Source: Nitrospiraceae bacterium (GTDB lineage: Bacteria; Nitrospirota; Nitrospiria; Nitrospirales; UBA8639). Taken from it: 64,000 nucleotides of DNA. Each line of letters begins with the position of its first letter. Positions within the stretch are counted from its first letter, which is position 1. Both the position numbers and the translations under genes were made by a program. Of this stretch, positions 28,285 through 37,763 are shown piece after piece. The DNA is taken from positions 434,001 through 498,000 of the forward strand of contig JACKFE010000002.1 in the NCBI GenBank assembly GCA_020632635.1, in the 5' to 3' direction. The notes under the pieces are model-generated. The model had not been told where the DNA came from, searched no databases, and was given only the letters and a program-made list of their open reading frames with translations.

Positions 28285-28315
28285 GCCGAACTCGAATCCC
28301 CAAAATCACAGATTT
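28285..28315 (+). repeat. direct repeat, right copy (remnant of the ABC-F gene end)
   Basis: This near-copy of 26980-27010 has two mismatches in 31 bases and lies in non-coding DNA 50 bases past the Fic remnant. It suggests that the Fic segment was inserted at, or duplicated across, the 3' end of the ABC-F gene. Confidence 0.75.
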
Positions 28316-29370
28316 GTGGAGCTGATATTTCGGCATATTCTCTTACTTCTTTCAATTAGAAACAGCATTAAGTACCACTCCTGCAAACTAAAGCTAAGGT
28401 GTCTTAGACACTTCATCATTGCATAACAAATCAAATTATTTTGGATACTCGATATTAAATGAATGAAACCGCATCACGAAAGTGCGAGCAACGAATACCT
28501 AATATGCGCGTGACTTCGACACTTTATCTATCTCAAGTGTATTAATAAAGTGAAATCTTAAAGTGAACCAATGCAATATCTCAATCGGTTAGAAATTTTG
28601 CATCTGCTTTAGCAACCAGAGAATTATTGTCGCCAACAATTCCTTGAAAGATATTTATGGCAGAAAAGAATTACTTCCGAGTGAGAACTCTTTATCGATC
28701 AACTGTTCAAAAAAAGGATATACACAACCGAAACTAGATTCAATAGATCAATACTATTAACTAACATCATCTAAATCTTCTAGTTAAAATGTTTCAACAC
28801 TACGGTCTTTACAGAAATCGAGAATGATCTAATAATTGCTCTTTTGATACAGATTGAAGTCAGGAGACATCATGTCAAAAGATGAAAAAGGAATATGTAG
28901 CGCGATAAATTATTTATGCTTTGGATACCCAACATATTGCTAAATTGGGCATCCTCGGACTACATTCAAGTGCTCAACTATTTATCGCTTAAAGAGTTAC
29001 GACAAACAAGGCTTTGAATTGGAAATAGCATAACCACTTTTTGTTTAAAACTTTACACTCAATTCACAGATTTGATAGGTAATCTCAGACGTTAAAAATT
29101 CGTCATGCCTATATAGATATAGCATTATCTGAAAAACAAGAGACATTAAAAGATATCATCGACATATTTCGGCATATGTAATACCTTAATCTCGATATCT
29201 GAATACATCCCATTTTCGTTTCAGTCAGCTACTGTGTCTAACTTGCCCAAGAAAATCAAAAATTTTCTACCCTCAGCCTAACCCTGCCATTCGCATTTAT
29301 TACAGAGGAATCAATAAGATTATTTACATCCTCTAAAGTGTTTTTACCTAGCATTATGCAACTTTCATAA
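28316..29370. other. AT-rich stretch of about 1 kb without a recognisable gene
   Basis: A sampled line (28801-28860) contains 19 G/C in 60, against 37-39 in 60 for lines in the ABC-F and Fic genes. All frames are broken by frequent stops. The 14-mer ATATTTCGGCATAT occurs at 28325-28338 and again at 29164-29177. One tiny frame (28872-28943, 23 codons, MSKDEKG start) has AGGAG at good spacing but no other support. No terminal inverted repeats, tRNA or transposase fragments were seen. Confidence 0.6.
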
Positions 29371-30702
29371 TCACCACGGAGACGTGATGTCTTCTTCCTC
29401 ATCAACGTTTGGTTTGTTTTTTGGTCGGTAATAGCGGCGGTCCTTGAGTTCTTCGGGCAGGTGGGTTTGGTCTTTGGCGCCTTTGGGATCGTCGTGGGCG
29501 TAGCGGTAGCCTTTTCCGTACTCCAGATCCTTCATGAACGAAGTCACGGCATTTCGCAAATGCAGCGGGACCGGCAGATTGCCTTTCTCCTTGGCATCTT
29601 TTCTGGCTGCCAGGAGGGCCGCGTACGAGGCATTGCTCTTTGGTGCCGTGGCCAGATACGTCACCCCGTGAGCCAGATTGATCTGGACTTCCGGTAATCC
29701 GATTACTTCCACCGCGTGAAACACCGCCGAGGCGATCAGCAACCCCTGTGGGTCGGCCATGCCGATATCCTCCGAGGCGAAAATCATCATGCGCCTGGCG
29801 ATGAATTTGGGATCTTCTCCGCCCTCCAGCATACGTGCCAGCCAATAGAGGGCGCCATCCGGATCGGAATCCCTCATGCTTTTAATGAAGGCGGAAATGA
29901 GGTTGTAATGTTCTTCTCCATCCCGATCGTAGCGGAGCGCTTTGCTCTTGAGCGCCTGCTCCACTTGCGATTGAGCGATCGTCGCCGACTTGCCGGGAGC
30001 AGAAAACTGGCCGACGACAAATTCCAGGGCCGTCAGCATGGATCGGGCATCCCCGTTGCCATATCCCATCAACAAATGTTTGGCTTCCGGAGCGAGTGTG
30101 ACGGAGGAAGCCCCCAGCCCTCGTATGGTATCCGTTAGCGCCCGATCCAGAATGCGCCCCAGCGCTTCATCGTTTAAGGGCTTGAGCACCACCACCAGGG
30201 AACGGGACAACAACGGGGCAATCACTTCAAACGAAGGGTTTTGCGTGGTCGCCCCGATGAGGGTGATATCTCCGCGTTCCACATACGGCAGAAAGGCATC
30301 CTGTTGGGCTTTATTGAATCGATGGATTTCATCCACAAACAGCAGAGTACGTTGCCCGGAAACCTTTCGGCGTTGTTGAGCGGTTTTCAGCAAACCCCGC
30401 AATTCCGGCACTCCACTGAGCACGGCGGAAAACGGCACGAATGCCGCTTGCGTTTTCTTGGCAATCAATCCGGCCAAAGTCGTCTTTCCGCTGCCCGGCG
30501 GCCCCCATAGGATGAGCGACGGCACCCGGTCCTGTTCAATCGCCACGCGTAAGGGCTGGCCCTCCGCCAAGACGTCTTCCTGCCCCACAAAGTCCGAAAA
30601 CTCCTGTGGCCGCATGCGGTCCGCCAAGGGAGCCTGGCGATTGGCAGAAGATTCCTGTTGAGGGAACAGATCTGGCTGAGACGATGATTCAAATAATTCC
30701 AT
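29371..30702 (-). CDS. rarA: replication-associated recombination protein A (AAA+ ATPase)
   Basis: RarA/MgsA (eukaryotic WRNIP1) acts at stalled replication forks. The protein has ADRMRPQEFSDFVGQ, Walker A GPPGSGKTT, Walker B LFVDEIHRF, sensor GATTQNPSFEV and the C-terminal tetramerisation region (SDPDGALYWLARMLEGGEDP, ASEDIGMADP). I start it at the ATG at 30702 (MELFESSS), which gives 443 residues; a TTG at 30738 would add 12 residues. The C-terminus ends in a short acidic tail. It is divergent from the hydrolase gene. Confidence 0.94.
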   Translation of the reverse strand: MELFESSSQPDLFPQQESSANRQAPLADRMRPQEFSDFVGQEDVLAEGQPLRVAIEQDRVPSLILWGPPGSGKTTLAGLIAKKTQAAFVPFSAVLSGVPELRGLLKTAQQRRKVSGQRTLLFVDEIHRFNKAQQDAFLPYVERGDITLIGATTQNPSFEVIAPLLSRSLVVVLKPLNDEALGRILDRALTDTIRGLGASSVTLAPEAKHLLMGYGNGDARSMLTALEFVVGQFSAPGKSATIAQSQVEQALKSKALRYDRDGEEHYNLISAFIKSMRDSDPDGALYWLARMLEGGEDPKFIARRMMIFASEDIGMADPQGLLIASAVFHAVEVIGLPEVQINLAHGVTYLATAPKSNASYAALLAARKDAKEKGNLPVPLHLRNAVTSFMKDLEYGKGYRYAHDDPKGAKDQTHLPEELKDRRYYRPKNKPNVDEEEDITSPW

Positions 30703-30873
30703 ATCGCGCCGCCTACCTCGTGGGCCCTTCCGGGTCAACCGCGGTTATGCTCCTTGAGACTTGAGTATGCTATAACCACCGGCCATGCACCCGCAAATGT
30801 CCTTGGGCTTTTAGCTCTGGGAAAAACCTTGAAAACGCATACAGAGGATGCCATAAAGGAAACGGAGATTCCC

Positions 30874-31668
30874 ATGAACGCCATCATCAACAGCATGAGG
30901 ATAGGGTATACCGACCAGGGAGAGGGCCTGCCCCTGGTTTTCATTCATGCCTTCCCTTTATCCAAAGTAATGTGGGAGACCCAGATCCACGCCTTGGCCA
31001 ACCACTATCGCGTCATCACCATCGATCTGCGCGGACATGGCGAATCCGACGCGATGTTATGGAATGTTACGTTAGATGATTATGCCGCTGATGTTGTCGG
31101 GTTGCTCGATCATCTTGGTCTTGGGAAGGCGGTCTTCATCGGCCTCTCGATGGGCGGGTATACGGTCTTTTCACTCTATAGGCAATATGCTCATCGGATA
31201 CAGGCGCTGGTCCTGGCCGATACCCGCGCACAAGCCGATAGTGAAGAAGGCAAGACCGGGCGCCGGGCCATGGCTCAAGTCGCCTTCAAAGAGGGGGCGG
31301 TGGCCATTGCCAATTTGATGATCCCAAAACTTTTGGCGCCATCCACAATTCAGCAACGCCCAAATGTGATGGAACAGGTTCGCCAATGGATTCTTGGCAC
31401 TCCACGGGAAGGCATCATCGTGGATCTCATGGCGATGGCTGCCCGTCCCGATTCCACCCATCTTCTTTCCACGATTACCTGTCCTACATTGATCGTCGTG
31501 GGAGAAGACGACCAGGCTACCCCGGTCGCAGAGTCCCGTTATATGGCCGACCGCATTCCCAACGCCACGTTGGTCACCATTCCCCAAGCAGGACATCTAT
31601 CCAATGTCGAACAACCTGACGTGTTCAACCAAGCACTCGCCTCCTTTCTGAACACGCTCGACGCTTGA
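30874..31668 (+). CDS. alpha/beta hydrolase
   Basis: A 264-residue hydrolase starting at MNAIINSMRIGYTD, where GGAG lies about 8 bases upstream; an ATG at 30754 would add 40 unconserved residues. It has an HAFPLS oxyanion-hole segment, DLRGHGES, the nucleophile elbow GLSMGG, an acid in VGEDDQATP and the catalytic histidine in AGHLSNVEQP. The family resembles haloperoxidase-like and 3-oxoadipate enol-lactonase-like esterases. The substrate is unknown and the neighbours give no hint. Confidence 0.85.
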   Translation: MNAIINSMRIGYTDQGEGLPLVFIHAFPLSKVMWETQIHALANHYRVITIDLRGHGESDAMLWNVTLDDYAADVVGLLDHLGLGKAVFIGLSMGGYTVFSLYRQYAHRIQALVLADTRAQADSEEGKTGRRAMAQVAFKEGAVAIANLMIPKLLAPSTIQQRPNVMEQVRQWILGTPREGIIVDLMAMAARPDSTHLLSTITCPTLIVVGEDDQATPVAESRYMADRIPNATLVTIPQAGHLSNVEQPDVFNQALASFLNTLDA

Positions 31669-31773
31669 AATCTCCTTTCAACCACCGATCCCTGCCAGGC
31701 GAAATTCCCCTCGTCAGCGAGGCACAAAAATATATTGGACCGCCCACTTGGAACCTCTTCGAGGTCCCCAGGC

Positions 31774-34239
31774 TTACTCGCAACCCGCAATGGCTTCGTG
31801 ATATTGGGCTTCAAAGGGTTGCATACACACATCATGCTGTTGAATGTCCCCACTCACGATACAGGGCACTCGCTCCTCACAGGATTTGGCAATCTTCACC
31901 GTGGCCAGGCATTCTTGATACGCATTGACACAGGCCTTTTTCGAACCAAACTGTTCGTCACATTGCTGCTCCCCTTGTCGGTAAGCTTTCTCGGCCTGTG
32001 CCAAACAAGCATTCGTTTGCGGTTTATTGCCCATATCCTTCACATAGACACATGGAAAAGGCAGATCCGGCAACCCGCATTGCTGCCAGGCATTTTTGAG
32101 CGTGGAATCCAACATGGCAATCGGCATGTCCTGATTCCGATAGATGATCATCGGTGCCTCCCCCGCCGGTTCCTTGAGGCAGAGCCCCATTTGCCCTTGA
32201 GGAATCAATTCCCACCAGCCTTTGGGCGGCGTCATCCGCTGTCCACGCATGGCCACAGGGCCTTTGTTTCGCTGGAAGATTCCAGCCAACGTTCCGTTTT
32301 CCGTCGCCTTGATCATACTGGACGCGATCCGGCGGGTTTCTTCGTCTCCCTGACTCATCATGCGAAGTAGACTTTGCTTGGCACTGGTCGTTTGGGAATC
32401 ATTGTTCCCGATGTCGATTTTCATGCTCTGGACAATTTCCGAGGTCTTCACATGGCATTGAGAGACCGGCGGGGGTTGTTTGGGATTGGGAGGAGGAGGA
32501 ACGTCTTTTCCGGGAGGTGGCGGCACATCCTTACCGGGGGGAATCAATGAACCGAGGTCAGCATTGAGCAGTCCTGCCCCGCACGAGCGGGGACATTGCA
32601 GGGAATTCCTCGGCAGGGCATGCTCGACCAGACCTTGCACCAGCTCGGCATGGGTCAAGGTAGGGTCTAAGGCCAACCATAAGGCCAACACACCTGAGAC
32701 ATGCGGTGCCGCAAGAGAAGTCCCCCGCTCCAAACCAAACCCCAGCGGAATCGGGGCATTGTCAGGATTGCGCAAAGTTGGATGATTGAGGGTTAAGACC
32801 CCATCCACCAAATCCGGGCTCCCGTCTCTATCGTCGTCCCGCTTGCGGTCTCCACCGGGAGCCATAATCGTGACTGGCGGACCGAAGTTGGAATACGGGG
32901 CCAGATGGCCCTGGTCATCACTCGCCGCCACGGTGATCACATGTTGGCAATTCCCCGGCGCATGAAACATGGCCGGACCGGAATTATTTCCGGCCCCAAC
33001 CACGATCGAGACGCCCTTCTTCGTTACCACTTCGTTAATGGCTTCCTGTATGAGCCGGTCACAGGCACCGATGGAACCCAAACTAATATTGAGTATTTTC
33101 GCCGGTGTCTGATTCAGTGGCGCATCAGGCACCGGCAACCCTGCCGCCCATTTAATAGCATCGTAGAGATCCACGTCATCGGACCCGCAACGCCCACTGA
33201 CTCTCACCGGTAGGATTCCGACTTCCCAATTCACCCCCGCGATGCCCTTGGCATTATTGGTTTTCCCCATGCCAATCACACCGGCCACGTTGTTCCCATG
33301 CCAGGTGTCCGGTTTTCCAGCGACCCCGGGGATGCAGTCTCCCAAGCCGGTTCCATCGCCCGGATCGGTCGGATCGGCATCCCGCCCATCTCCGTCTTTC
33401 GCCCGTGTCACGTCGGAAATAAAGTCGAACCCGGGAAGCACATTTCCCAAGTCAATATCAGGATGATTGCCAACAATTCCGGTATCAATAACCGCGACCA
33501 CCACGCTCCGACTCCCTCTCGTTCGATCCCACACGCTTGGCAACCCGATACCACCGGGTGATTGCCCCTGACCATTTCCGTTTTCTAGAAAATGCCATTG
33601 CTTGGGAAACAAGGGGTCATTCGGCACTCGGTCCGGCAGATAAATTCTGTTGGGGAGAGCAAACAGCACCGCTGCCTGCTTGGCCAGCTCCTGAGCGAAA
33701 ACCACCGGGTTTACTAAATGCGGCATCCCCTGAGGAACGACAAAGCGGAATAACACATGCCCTCCCGAGGTCGATCTCAATGGCTGCAATCCAAATTGTT
33801 GTTTGGTGGCAACCGGAAGGGACATACCCGGACGGAGCTTGACAATCACCTGGTTCGGAACAAATTTGCCTAACCAGGCCTGCGCCTGACTGGCCCCAGA
33901 GTCATCAGGGTTTTTGAGATCTCCGTCGGACGGCGCATCATGCGGTTTTCCTCGTGGTGGAACCCGTATTGTAGGACGGACCTTGTGAGGGATTTGAATT
34001 TTCGGCCTTAATGGTGAGGAGTCCGGTAAGCCAGGGATGGAAATTCGAGGGATTCCCCGCTCACTCACGTCCCCCGTCTGCTCTTCCGAGTCCATAGAGT
34101 GCGACTGTATCGTGTCTTCGTGAATAGCCTCCGGCTCCACCGGAGCAGGTATCGTTTCCTGCGCTTGTCCGCCCTGCACTCCCAAGACTAATACCGCCAC
34201 GACGGTTCTCAATGAGCTCAGACCATGTCGTTTTGCCAC
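31774..34239 (-). CDS. secreted subtilisin-like (S8) serine protease with Cys-rich C-terminal domain
   Basis: About 821 residues. I place the start at a GTG (34239) because AAGGAGG abuts the ATG at 34245 with no spacing but is six bases from the GTG. A signal peptide (VVAVLVLGVQGGQAQ) is followed by a Pro-rich propeptide-like region. The S8 domain has catalytic Asp (VIDTGIVGNHPDID, ~252), His (WHGNNVAG, ~314), oxyanion Asn (VGAGNNSG, ~418) and Ser (RGTSLAAPHVSG, ~508). A repeated PPPPGKDV linker leads to a ~230-residue C-terminal part with about eleven cysteines that I do not recognise. It may be an extracellular or periplasmic enzyme. Confidence 0.9.
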   Translation of the reverse strand: MAKRHGLSSLRTVVAVLVLGVQGGQAQETIPAPVEPEAIHEDTIQSHSMDSEEQTGDVSERGIPRISIPGLPDSSPLRPKIQIPHKVRPTIRVPPRGKPHDAPSDGDLKNPDDSGASQAQAWLGKFVPNQVIVKLRPGMSLPVATKQQFGLQPLRSTSGGHVLFRFVVPQGMPHLVNPVVFAQELAKQAAVLFALPNRIYLPDRVPNDPLFPKQWHFLENGNGQGQSPGGIGLPSVWDRTRGSRSVVVAVIDTGIVGNHPDIDLGNVLPGFDFISDVTRAKDGDGRDADPTDPGDGTGLGDCIPGVAGKPDTWHGNNVAGVIGMGKTNNAKGIAGVNWEVGILPVRVSGRCGSDDVDLYDAIKWAAGLPVPDAPLNQTPAKILNISLGSIGACDRLIQEAINEVVTKKGVSIVVGAGNNSGPAMFHAPGNCQHVITVAASDDQGHLAPYSNFGPPVTIMAPGGDRKRDDDRDGSPDLVDGVLTLNHPTLRNPDNAPIPLGFGLERGTSLAAPHVSGVLALWLALDPTLTHAELVQGLVEHALPRNSLQCPRSCGAGLLNADLGSLIPPGKDVPPPPGKDVPPPPNPKQPPPVSQCHVKTSEIVQSMKIDIGNNDSQTTSAKQSLLRMMSQGDEETRRIASSMIKATENGTLAGIFQRNKGPVAMRGQRMTPPKGWWELIPQGQMGLCLKEPAGEAPMIIYRNQDMPIAMLDSTLKNAWQQCGLPDLPFPCVYVKDMGNKPQTNACLAQAEKAYRQGEQQCDEQFGSKKACVNAYQECLATVKIAKSCEERVPCIVSGDIQQHDVCMQPFEAQYHEAIAGCE

Positions 34240-34245
34240 GACCAT

Positions 34246-34884
34246 CCTCCTTCCCCATTTGGGGAGATATAAGATTGAGCCTGTTTATTCTATAAAGAAT
34301 TGTCGAAACGTTTCCCAGAATGGTTCACTTGCACTTGAGTGAATTCTTGGCCTCTTATTTTGGCTTGGCGAAGATGTGTTCGGTTTTCCTCGTTTGGCCA
34401 GGCTTGGGACAGCCTCACCGTCCTTGGTTTTTCACTATCTTCTTTTTTGTCCCGGCCTCGGGGAAGAGCACGAGACATTTGCGGAACGATGTTGAACGAA
34501 AAGAAGAACACAAACGAAGAGATGAACGGGAGAGGACAACTTTAGGAAGAAAACCCAGGATCTGTTTTCGATGAATTCACTTCCCTGGCCCGACTGCTTC
34601 GGAATCGGTGAGGTAGGGTCACCACCCTCCTCACCAGAAGAACATGACATCCGGCAAATGATGAATCTCCACTCATCTATGAAACCGGCGCCTCCTGCGC
34701 AACGAGCCCATCCATGGAGCAGAGATATAAAAGGAAGGAATGGCCCATTAGACCTCATTCATCAAAAAAGGTCAACTGCCTTCTAGGTGTTACGAAAAAA
34801 GGACCTTCAACAAATGCCCGACACACGCGGAAAGCCTCTCATGGGAAGGGGATGAGGATCGGGCCTGGCGACAGTTCCTCTATC
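34246..34884. other. intergenic spacer, no gene seen
   Basis: About 640 bases between the subtilase start and the folE stop (both minus strand). Several short open frames exist on both strands, but none has a ribosome-binding site together with a plausible protein. No tRNA or strong terminator was found. Confidence 0.5.
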
Positions 34885-35562
34885 TTAATCGGGATCGCTG
34901 CTCCGTTGCCGAATAAGTTTCAAAAACTCGTCTCGCGTCTGTTGTTGTTGGCGAAAAACTCCCAGCATCTCACTGGTCACCGCAACGGTATTTTGTTTTT
35001 CCACCCCCCGCATACTCATGCAGAGGTGACGGGCTTCCATCACGACCCCCACACCATGAGGATCGAGTTTTTCCTGAATGGTATGGGCAATTTGTACCGT
35101 CAGCCGCTCTTGAACCTGCAAGCGCCGGCTGAACATATCCACAATACGGGGGACTTTGCTTAACCCCACCACATGCTTTCGGGGAATATAGCCAACATGA
35201 CATTTCCCAAAAAATGGCAACAGATGGTGCTCGCACAGGCTATAAAAATCGATATCTTTGACGATGACCATTTCATCGTATTGAATGGGGAAGAGGGCAT
35301 CATTCAAAAGGGTATCGATATCCTGATGATACCCCTGAGTCAGATAGGTCAGCGCTTTGGCCACCCGTCTTGGCGTCTCCCGCAGGCCGTTACGGTCAGG
35401 ATTTTCTCCCAGCTGTTGCAACAACTGCCGGACGGTCGGTTCAATATCCTTGATTGCAGCCGGCGCCACAATATCGACCTGATCGGATTCCGCCAGCTTC
35501 GATGCGCTTCGTCGCTTGGCACTTCCTCGACCTGTCGATGACTTTGACGATTTTGATTTCAT
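34885..35562 (-). CDS. folE: GTP cyclohydrolase I
   Basis: FolE converts GTP to 7,8-dihydroneopterin triphosphate. The 225 residues carry a Ser/Lys/Arg-rich N-terminal tail (~35 residues), then the tunnelling-fold core with LCEHHLLPFFGKCHVGYIP and the zinc ligands (Cys and two His), GLSKVPRIVDMFSRRLQVQERLT and EARHLCMSMRGVEKQNT. It is last in an operon with a pyruvoyl-tetrahydropterin-synthase-like gene, a ferredoxin and a NuoF-like gene. Confidence 0.96.
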   Translation of the reverse strand: MKSKSSKSSTGRGSAKRRSASKLAESDQVDIVAPAAIKDIEPTVRQLLQQLGENPDRNGLRETPRRVAKALTYLTQGYHQDIDTLLNDALFPIQYDEMVIVKDIDFYSLCEHHLLPFFGKCHVGYIPRKHVVGLSKVPRIVDMFSRRLQVQERLTVQIAHTIQEKLDPHGVGVVMEARHLCMSMRGVEKQNTVAVTSEMLGVFRQQQQTRDEFLKLIRQRSSDPD

Positions 35563-35604
35563 ACATCTCCAAGATTCCGGGCACAGGCCCTTACCAGGAC
35601 AGGT

Positions 35605-36060
35605 TTAAGGCTGAGGATTCCCGATATATTCAAAAAAATTATCCCGGGTTTCCACCACACCAATTTTTGCTAACCGCCCACTTGGGATTTGGTCAATCAG
35701 AATTTCCCAAACCAGCTTTGCCAGATTTTCTCCGGTCGTAACGACATGCTCAAAGGCCGGGTCGCAGTTGAGATGCTGGTGATCAAAGCGATCGACAATC
35801 AACTCCTTGACCCGTCGATCCAACAGATCCACATCCGTAATCAGCCCCGTTTCAGGGTTGAGTTCCCCTTGGACCGTCACATGCACGGTATAGTTATGGC
35901 CATGCCCATTGGCATTATTACATTTTCCAAAGATTTTTTGATTGACGTCAGGAGGCAATTGGTCGGTATGAAGACGATGCGCCGCACAGAATTTATATGA
36001 ACGGGTAATCGTATGGGTCGGCATGGAAACCGCATGAGATGTCGGTCCGTTTGCAGTCAA
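35605..36060 (-). CDS. 6-pyruvoyl-tetrahydropterin synthase family protein (PTPS-II motif)
   Basis: A 151-residue member of the PTPS/QueD family. The catalytic-site segment reads FGKCNNANGHGHNY, that is CxxxxxHGH, the spacing of true PTPS. QueD has CxxxHGH and PTPS-III has ExxHGH. The segment resembles the eukaryotic enzyme closely. Zinc histidines are also present in CAAHRL and HQHLN. The start is TTG with GGGAG about 7 bases upstream. Together with folE, 42 bases downstream, it could make tetrahydropterin; a queuosine role cannot be excluded. Confidence 0.88.
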   Translation of the reverse strand: MTANGPTSHAVSMPTHTITRSYKFCAAHRLHTDQLPPDVNQKIFGKCNNANGHGHNYTVHVTVQGELNPETGLITDVDLLDRRVKELIVDRFDHQHLNCDPAFEHVVTTGENLAKLVWEILIDQIPSGRLAKIGVVETRDNFFEYIGNPQP

Positions 36061-36105
36061 GCGACTCTCCCTGAGATCTGGCTTTTGAATTTCATCATGA
36101 TCCCG

Positions 36106-36453
36106 TCAGGGATTTGATGATTTCACGGTGTCGGAGGACTTGGAGTCGGTCTGCCCCCATTTTTCTTCCGGAACCTGCACAATCACATCACCCAAGACCT
36201 TCGCCTGACAACTCAATCGATGATAGGGTTCCGTCAAGGCCTCACGGTCAAGAAGATCCTGTTCTTCAAAATCGATTTCGGATAAATGACCTTCCCCGGC
36301 AATCACGTCAACCAGACAGGTTGAACAGGAGGCATTGCCACCACAATCATGATTCAAGGAAAATCCCAGCTGTTTCGCGGCCTCCAACAGGGAAATATTC
36401 TGAGGGACCTCCCCGCTTTTCCCGTCAGAATGGATAAAGGTCACTCTTGGCAT
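36106..36453 (-). CDS. [2Fe-2S] ferredoxin
   Basis: The start at 36453 (MPRVTFIHSDGK) follows GAGAGG at suitable spacing. The 115-residue protein is a plant/adrenodoxin-type ferredoxin: CGGNASCSTC supplies three cluster cysteines, and the fourth is in HRLSCQAKV. A 20-residue polar tail follows the fold. It begins 14 bases after the NuoF-like gene, so it is probably that protein's electron partner. Confidence 0.92.
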   Translation of the reverse strand: MPRVTFIHSDGKSGEVPQNISLLEAAKQLGFSLNHDCGGNASCSTCLVDVIAGEGHLSEIDFEEQDLLDREALTEPYHRLSCQAKVLGDVIVQVPEEKWGQTDSKSSDTVKSSNP

Positions 36454-36467
36454 CGTCAATTCCTCTC

Positions 36468-37763
36468 TCACCCAACTCCCAATGGGGCCGGCTTAGACGG
36501 GCATCGGCCCAGCCGAATATGTTCTTCAAATTCATGCCGGAATAGGCGGAGACTGTTCTGGACCAACACCGAGGCTCCAGTCACCAAGGTACAAAAACCT
36601 GTTCCTTTGACAAATCCGCAAATTTGCAGCAATTGCGCCAAATCCTTTTCGGTCCCGTTTCCCTCTTCAATTTTTCGAATCAACGTGGCCAATTCCTGTG
36701 TGCCGATACGGCAGGGAGGACATTGTCCGCAACTTTCGCGCTCAAAGAAATGGGAGTATTTGAGGGTGTGTTCCACCATGCAGGTGGCATCATCCACAAC
36801 AATGACCCCGGCTGAACCTAATCCGGTCCCGGCCTTCTTCAATGAATCAAAATCCATCGGCAGGTCGAGTTGATCCGGACCAATCATGGAAAAGGAGGGA
36901 CCACCAGGAAACACGGCCTTGACCTTCCCTCCATTGACGACTCCTTGACCGCAAATATCGATGAGATGCCGTACAGGGGTCCCCAGCGGCAGTTCATACA
37001 CGCCAGGACGGTTGACGGCTCCACTCAATGAAAAAAGCATCGCCCCGGGACAGGTCGAGGGACCCACCTCCCGAAACCAGGCTGCCCCGTTCCGCAAAAT
37101 GTGAGGAATGTTCGAGAGAGTCTCAACATTGTTGACTAACGTAGGCTTGCCATGCAGCCCAAATTCCGTAGGGTAAAAAGGAGGCTTTTGCTTGGGTTGT
37201 GCCGGACGCCCCTGCATCGACTCCAGCATGGCCGTTTCTTCTCCTGCCACATAACTTCCATAACCATCGAATATTTCGATATCAATGTTCAGACCGGTCC
37301 CTTGCACATTTTCGCCCAAATAGCCTCGAGCTCTCGCCGCCTCTTTGGCCCGTTCAAAGTGCGCTCGCTCCTCCGCAAACTCATGATTGAGATAAATATA
37401 GGCGGTTTTCGCACTCACCGTATACGCGGCAATCAAACAACCTTCCAACAATTGGTGAGGATGATGCCGCAACAAATAGCGATCTTTAAAAGTACCCGGC
37501 TCATGTTCTCCGGCATTGCAGACAAAATAATGCTCCTTCACCCGGTGGTGCAGCACCTTGTCCCATTTCAAGCCGGTGGGGAACCCCGCCCCGCCCCGAC
37601 CACGCAAGTGAGCCTCTTTTAAAGTATCAATGGTCTGTTGGGGATTCTGGGACTTCAAACAAGCTAGCCAAGCCTCATATCCACCTTGTTGGCAATAAGC
37701 ATCAATATCCCACGGATCCCCGGCATAAGGACGGAGCAAACGAGGCAAAAATTCCTTAGACAT
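36468..37763 (-). CDS. NuoF-like NADH-binding flavoprotein, stand-alone
   Basis: A 431-residue homologue of complex I subunit NuoF. The start at 37763 (MSKEFLPRLL) is chosen because GGAG stands six bases before it; two earlier in-frame ATGs overlap or crowd that site. It has the NADH-site loop GRGGAGFPTG, an FMN-site segment reading CNAGEHEPGTFKDR (most NuoF proteins have NADESEPGTFKDR), and a C-terminal 4Fe-4S motif CGQCPPCRIGT plus a later cysteine. No other nuo genes are nearby; the next gene is a ferredoxin. It is more likely an NADH:ferredoxin-type diaphorase module than part of complex I. Confidence 0.88.
   Translation of the reverse strand: MSKEFLPRLLRPYAGDPWDIDAYCQQGGYEAWLACLKSQNPQQTIDTLKEAHLRGRGGAGFPTGLKWDKVLHHRVKEHYFVCNAGEHEPGTFKDRYLLRHHPHQLLEGCLIAAYTVSAKTAYIYLNHEFAEERAHFERAKEAARARGYLGENVQGTGLNIDIEIFDGYGSYVAGEETAMLESMQGRPAQPKQKPPFYPTEFGLHGKPTLVNNVETLSNIPHILRNGAAWFREVGPSTCPGAMLFSLSGAVNRPGVYELPLGTPVRHLIDICGQGVVNGGKVKAVFPGGPSFSMIGPDQLDLPMDFDSLKKAGTGLGSAGVIVVDDATCMVEHTLKYSHFFERESCGQCPPCRIGTQELATLIRKIEEGNGTEKDLAQLLQICGFVKGTGFCTLVTGASVLVQNSLRLFRHEFEEHIRLGRCPSKPAPLGVG

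Noticed and set aside
28872..28943. 23-codon frame with AGGAG in the AT-rich stretch
   Set aside because: Too short and without recognisable content; kept only as a note in the gene-free entry.
34714..35163. Plus-strand frame over the folE end and spacer
   Set aside because: Antisense to a conserved enzyme, no ribosome-binding site.
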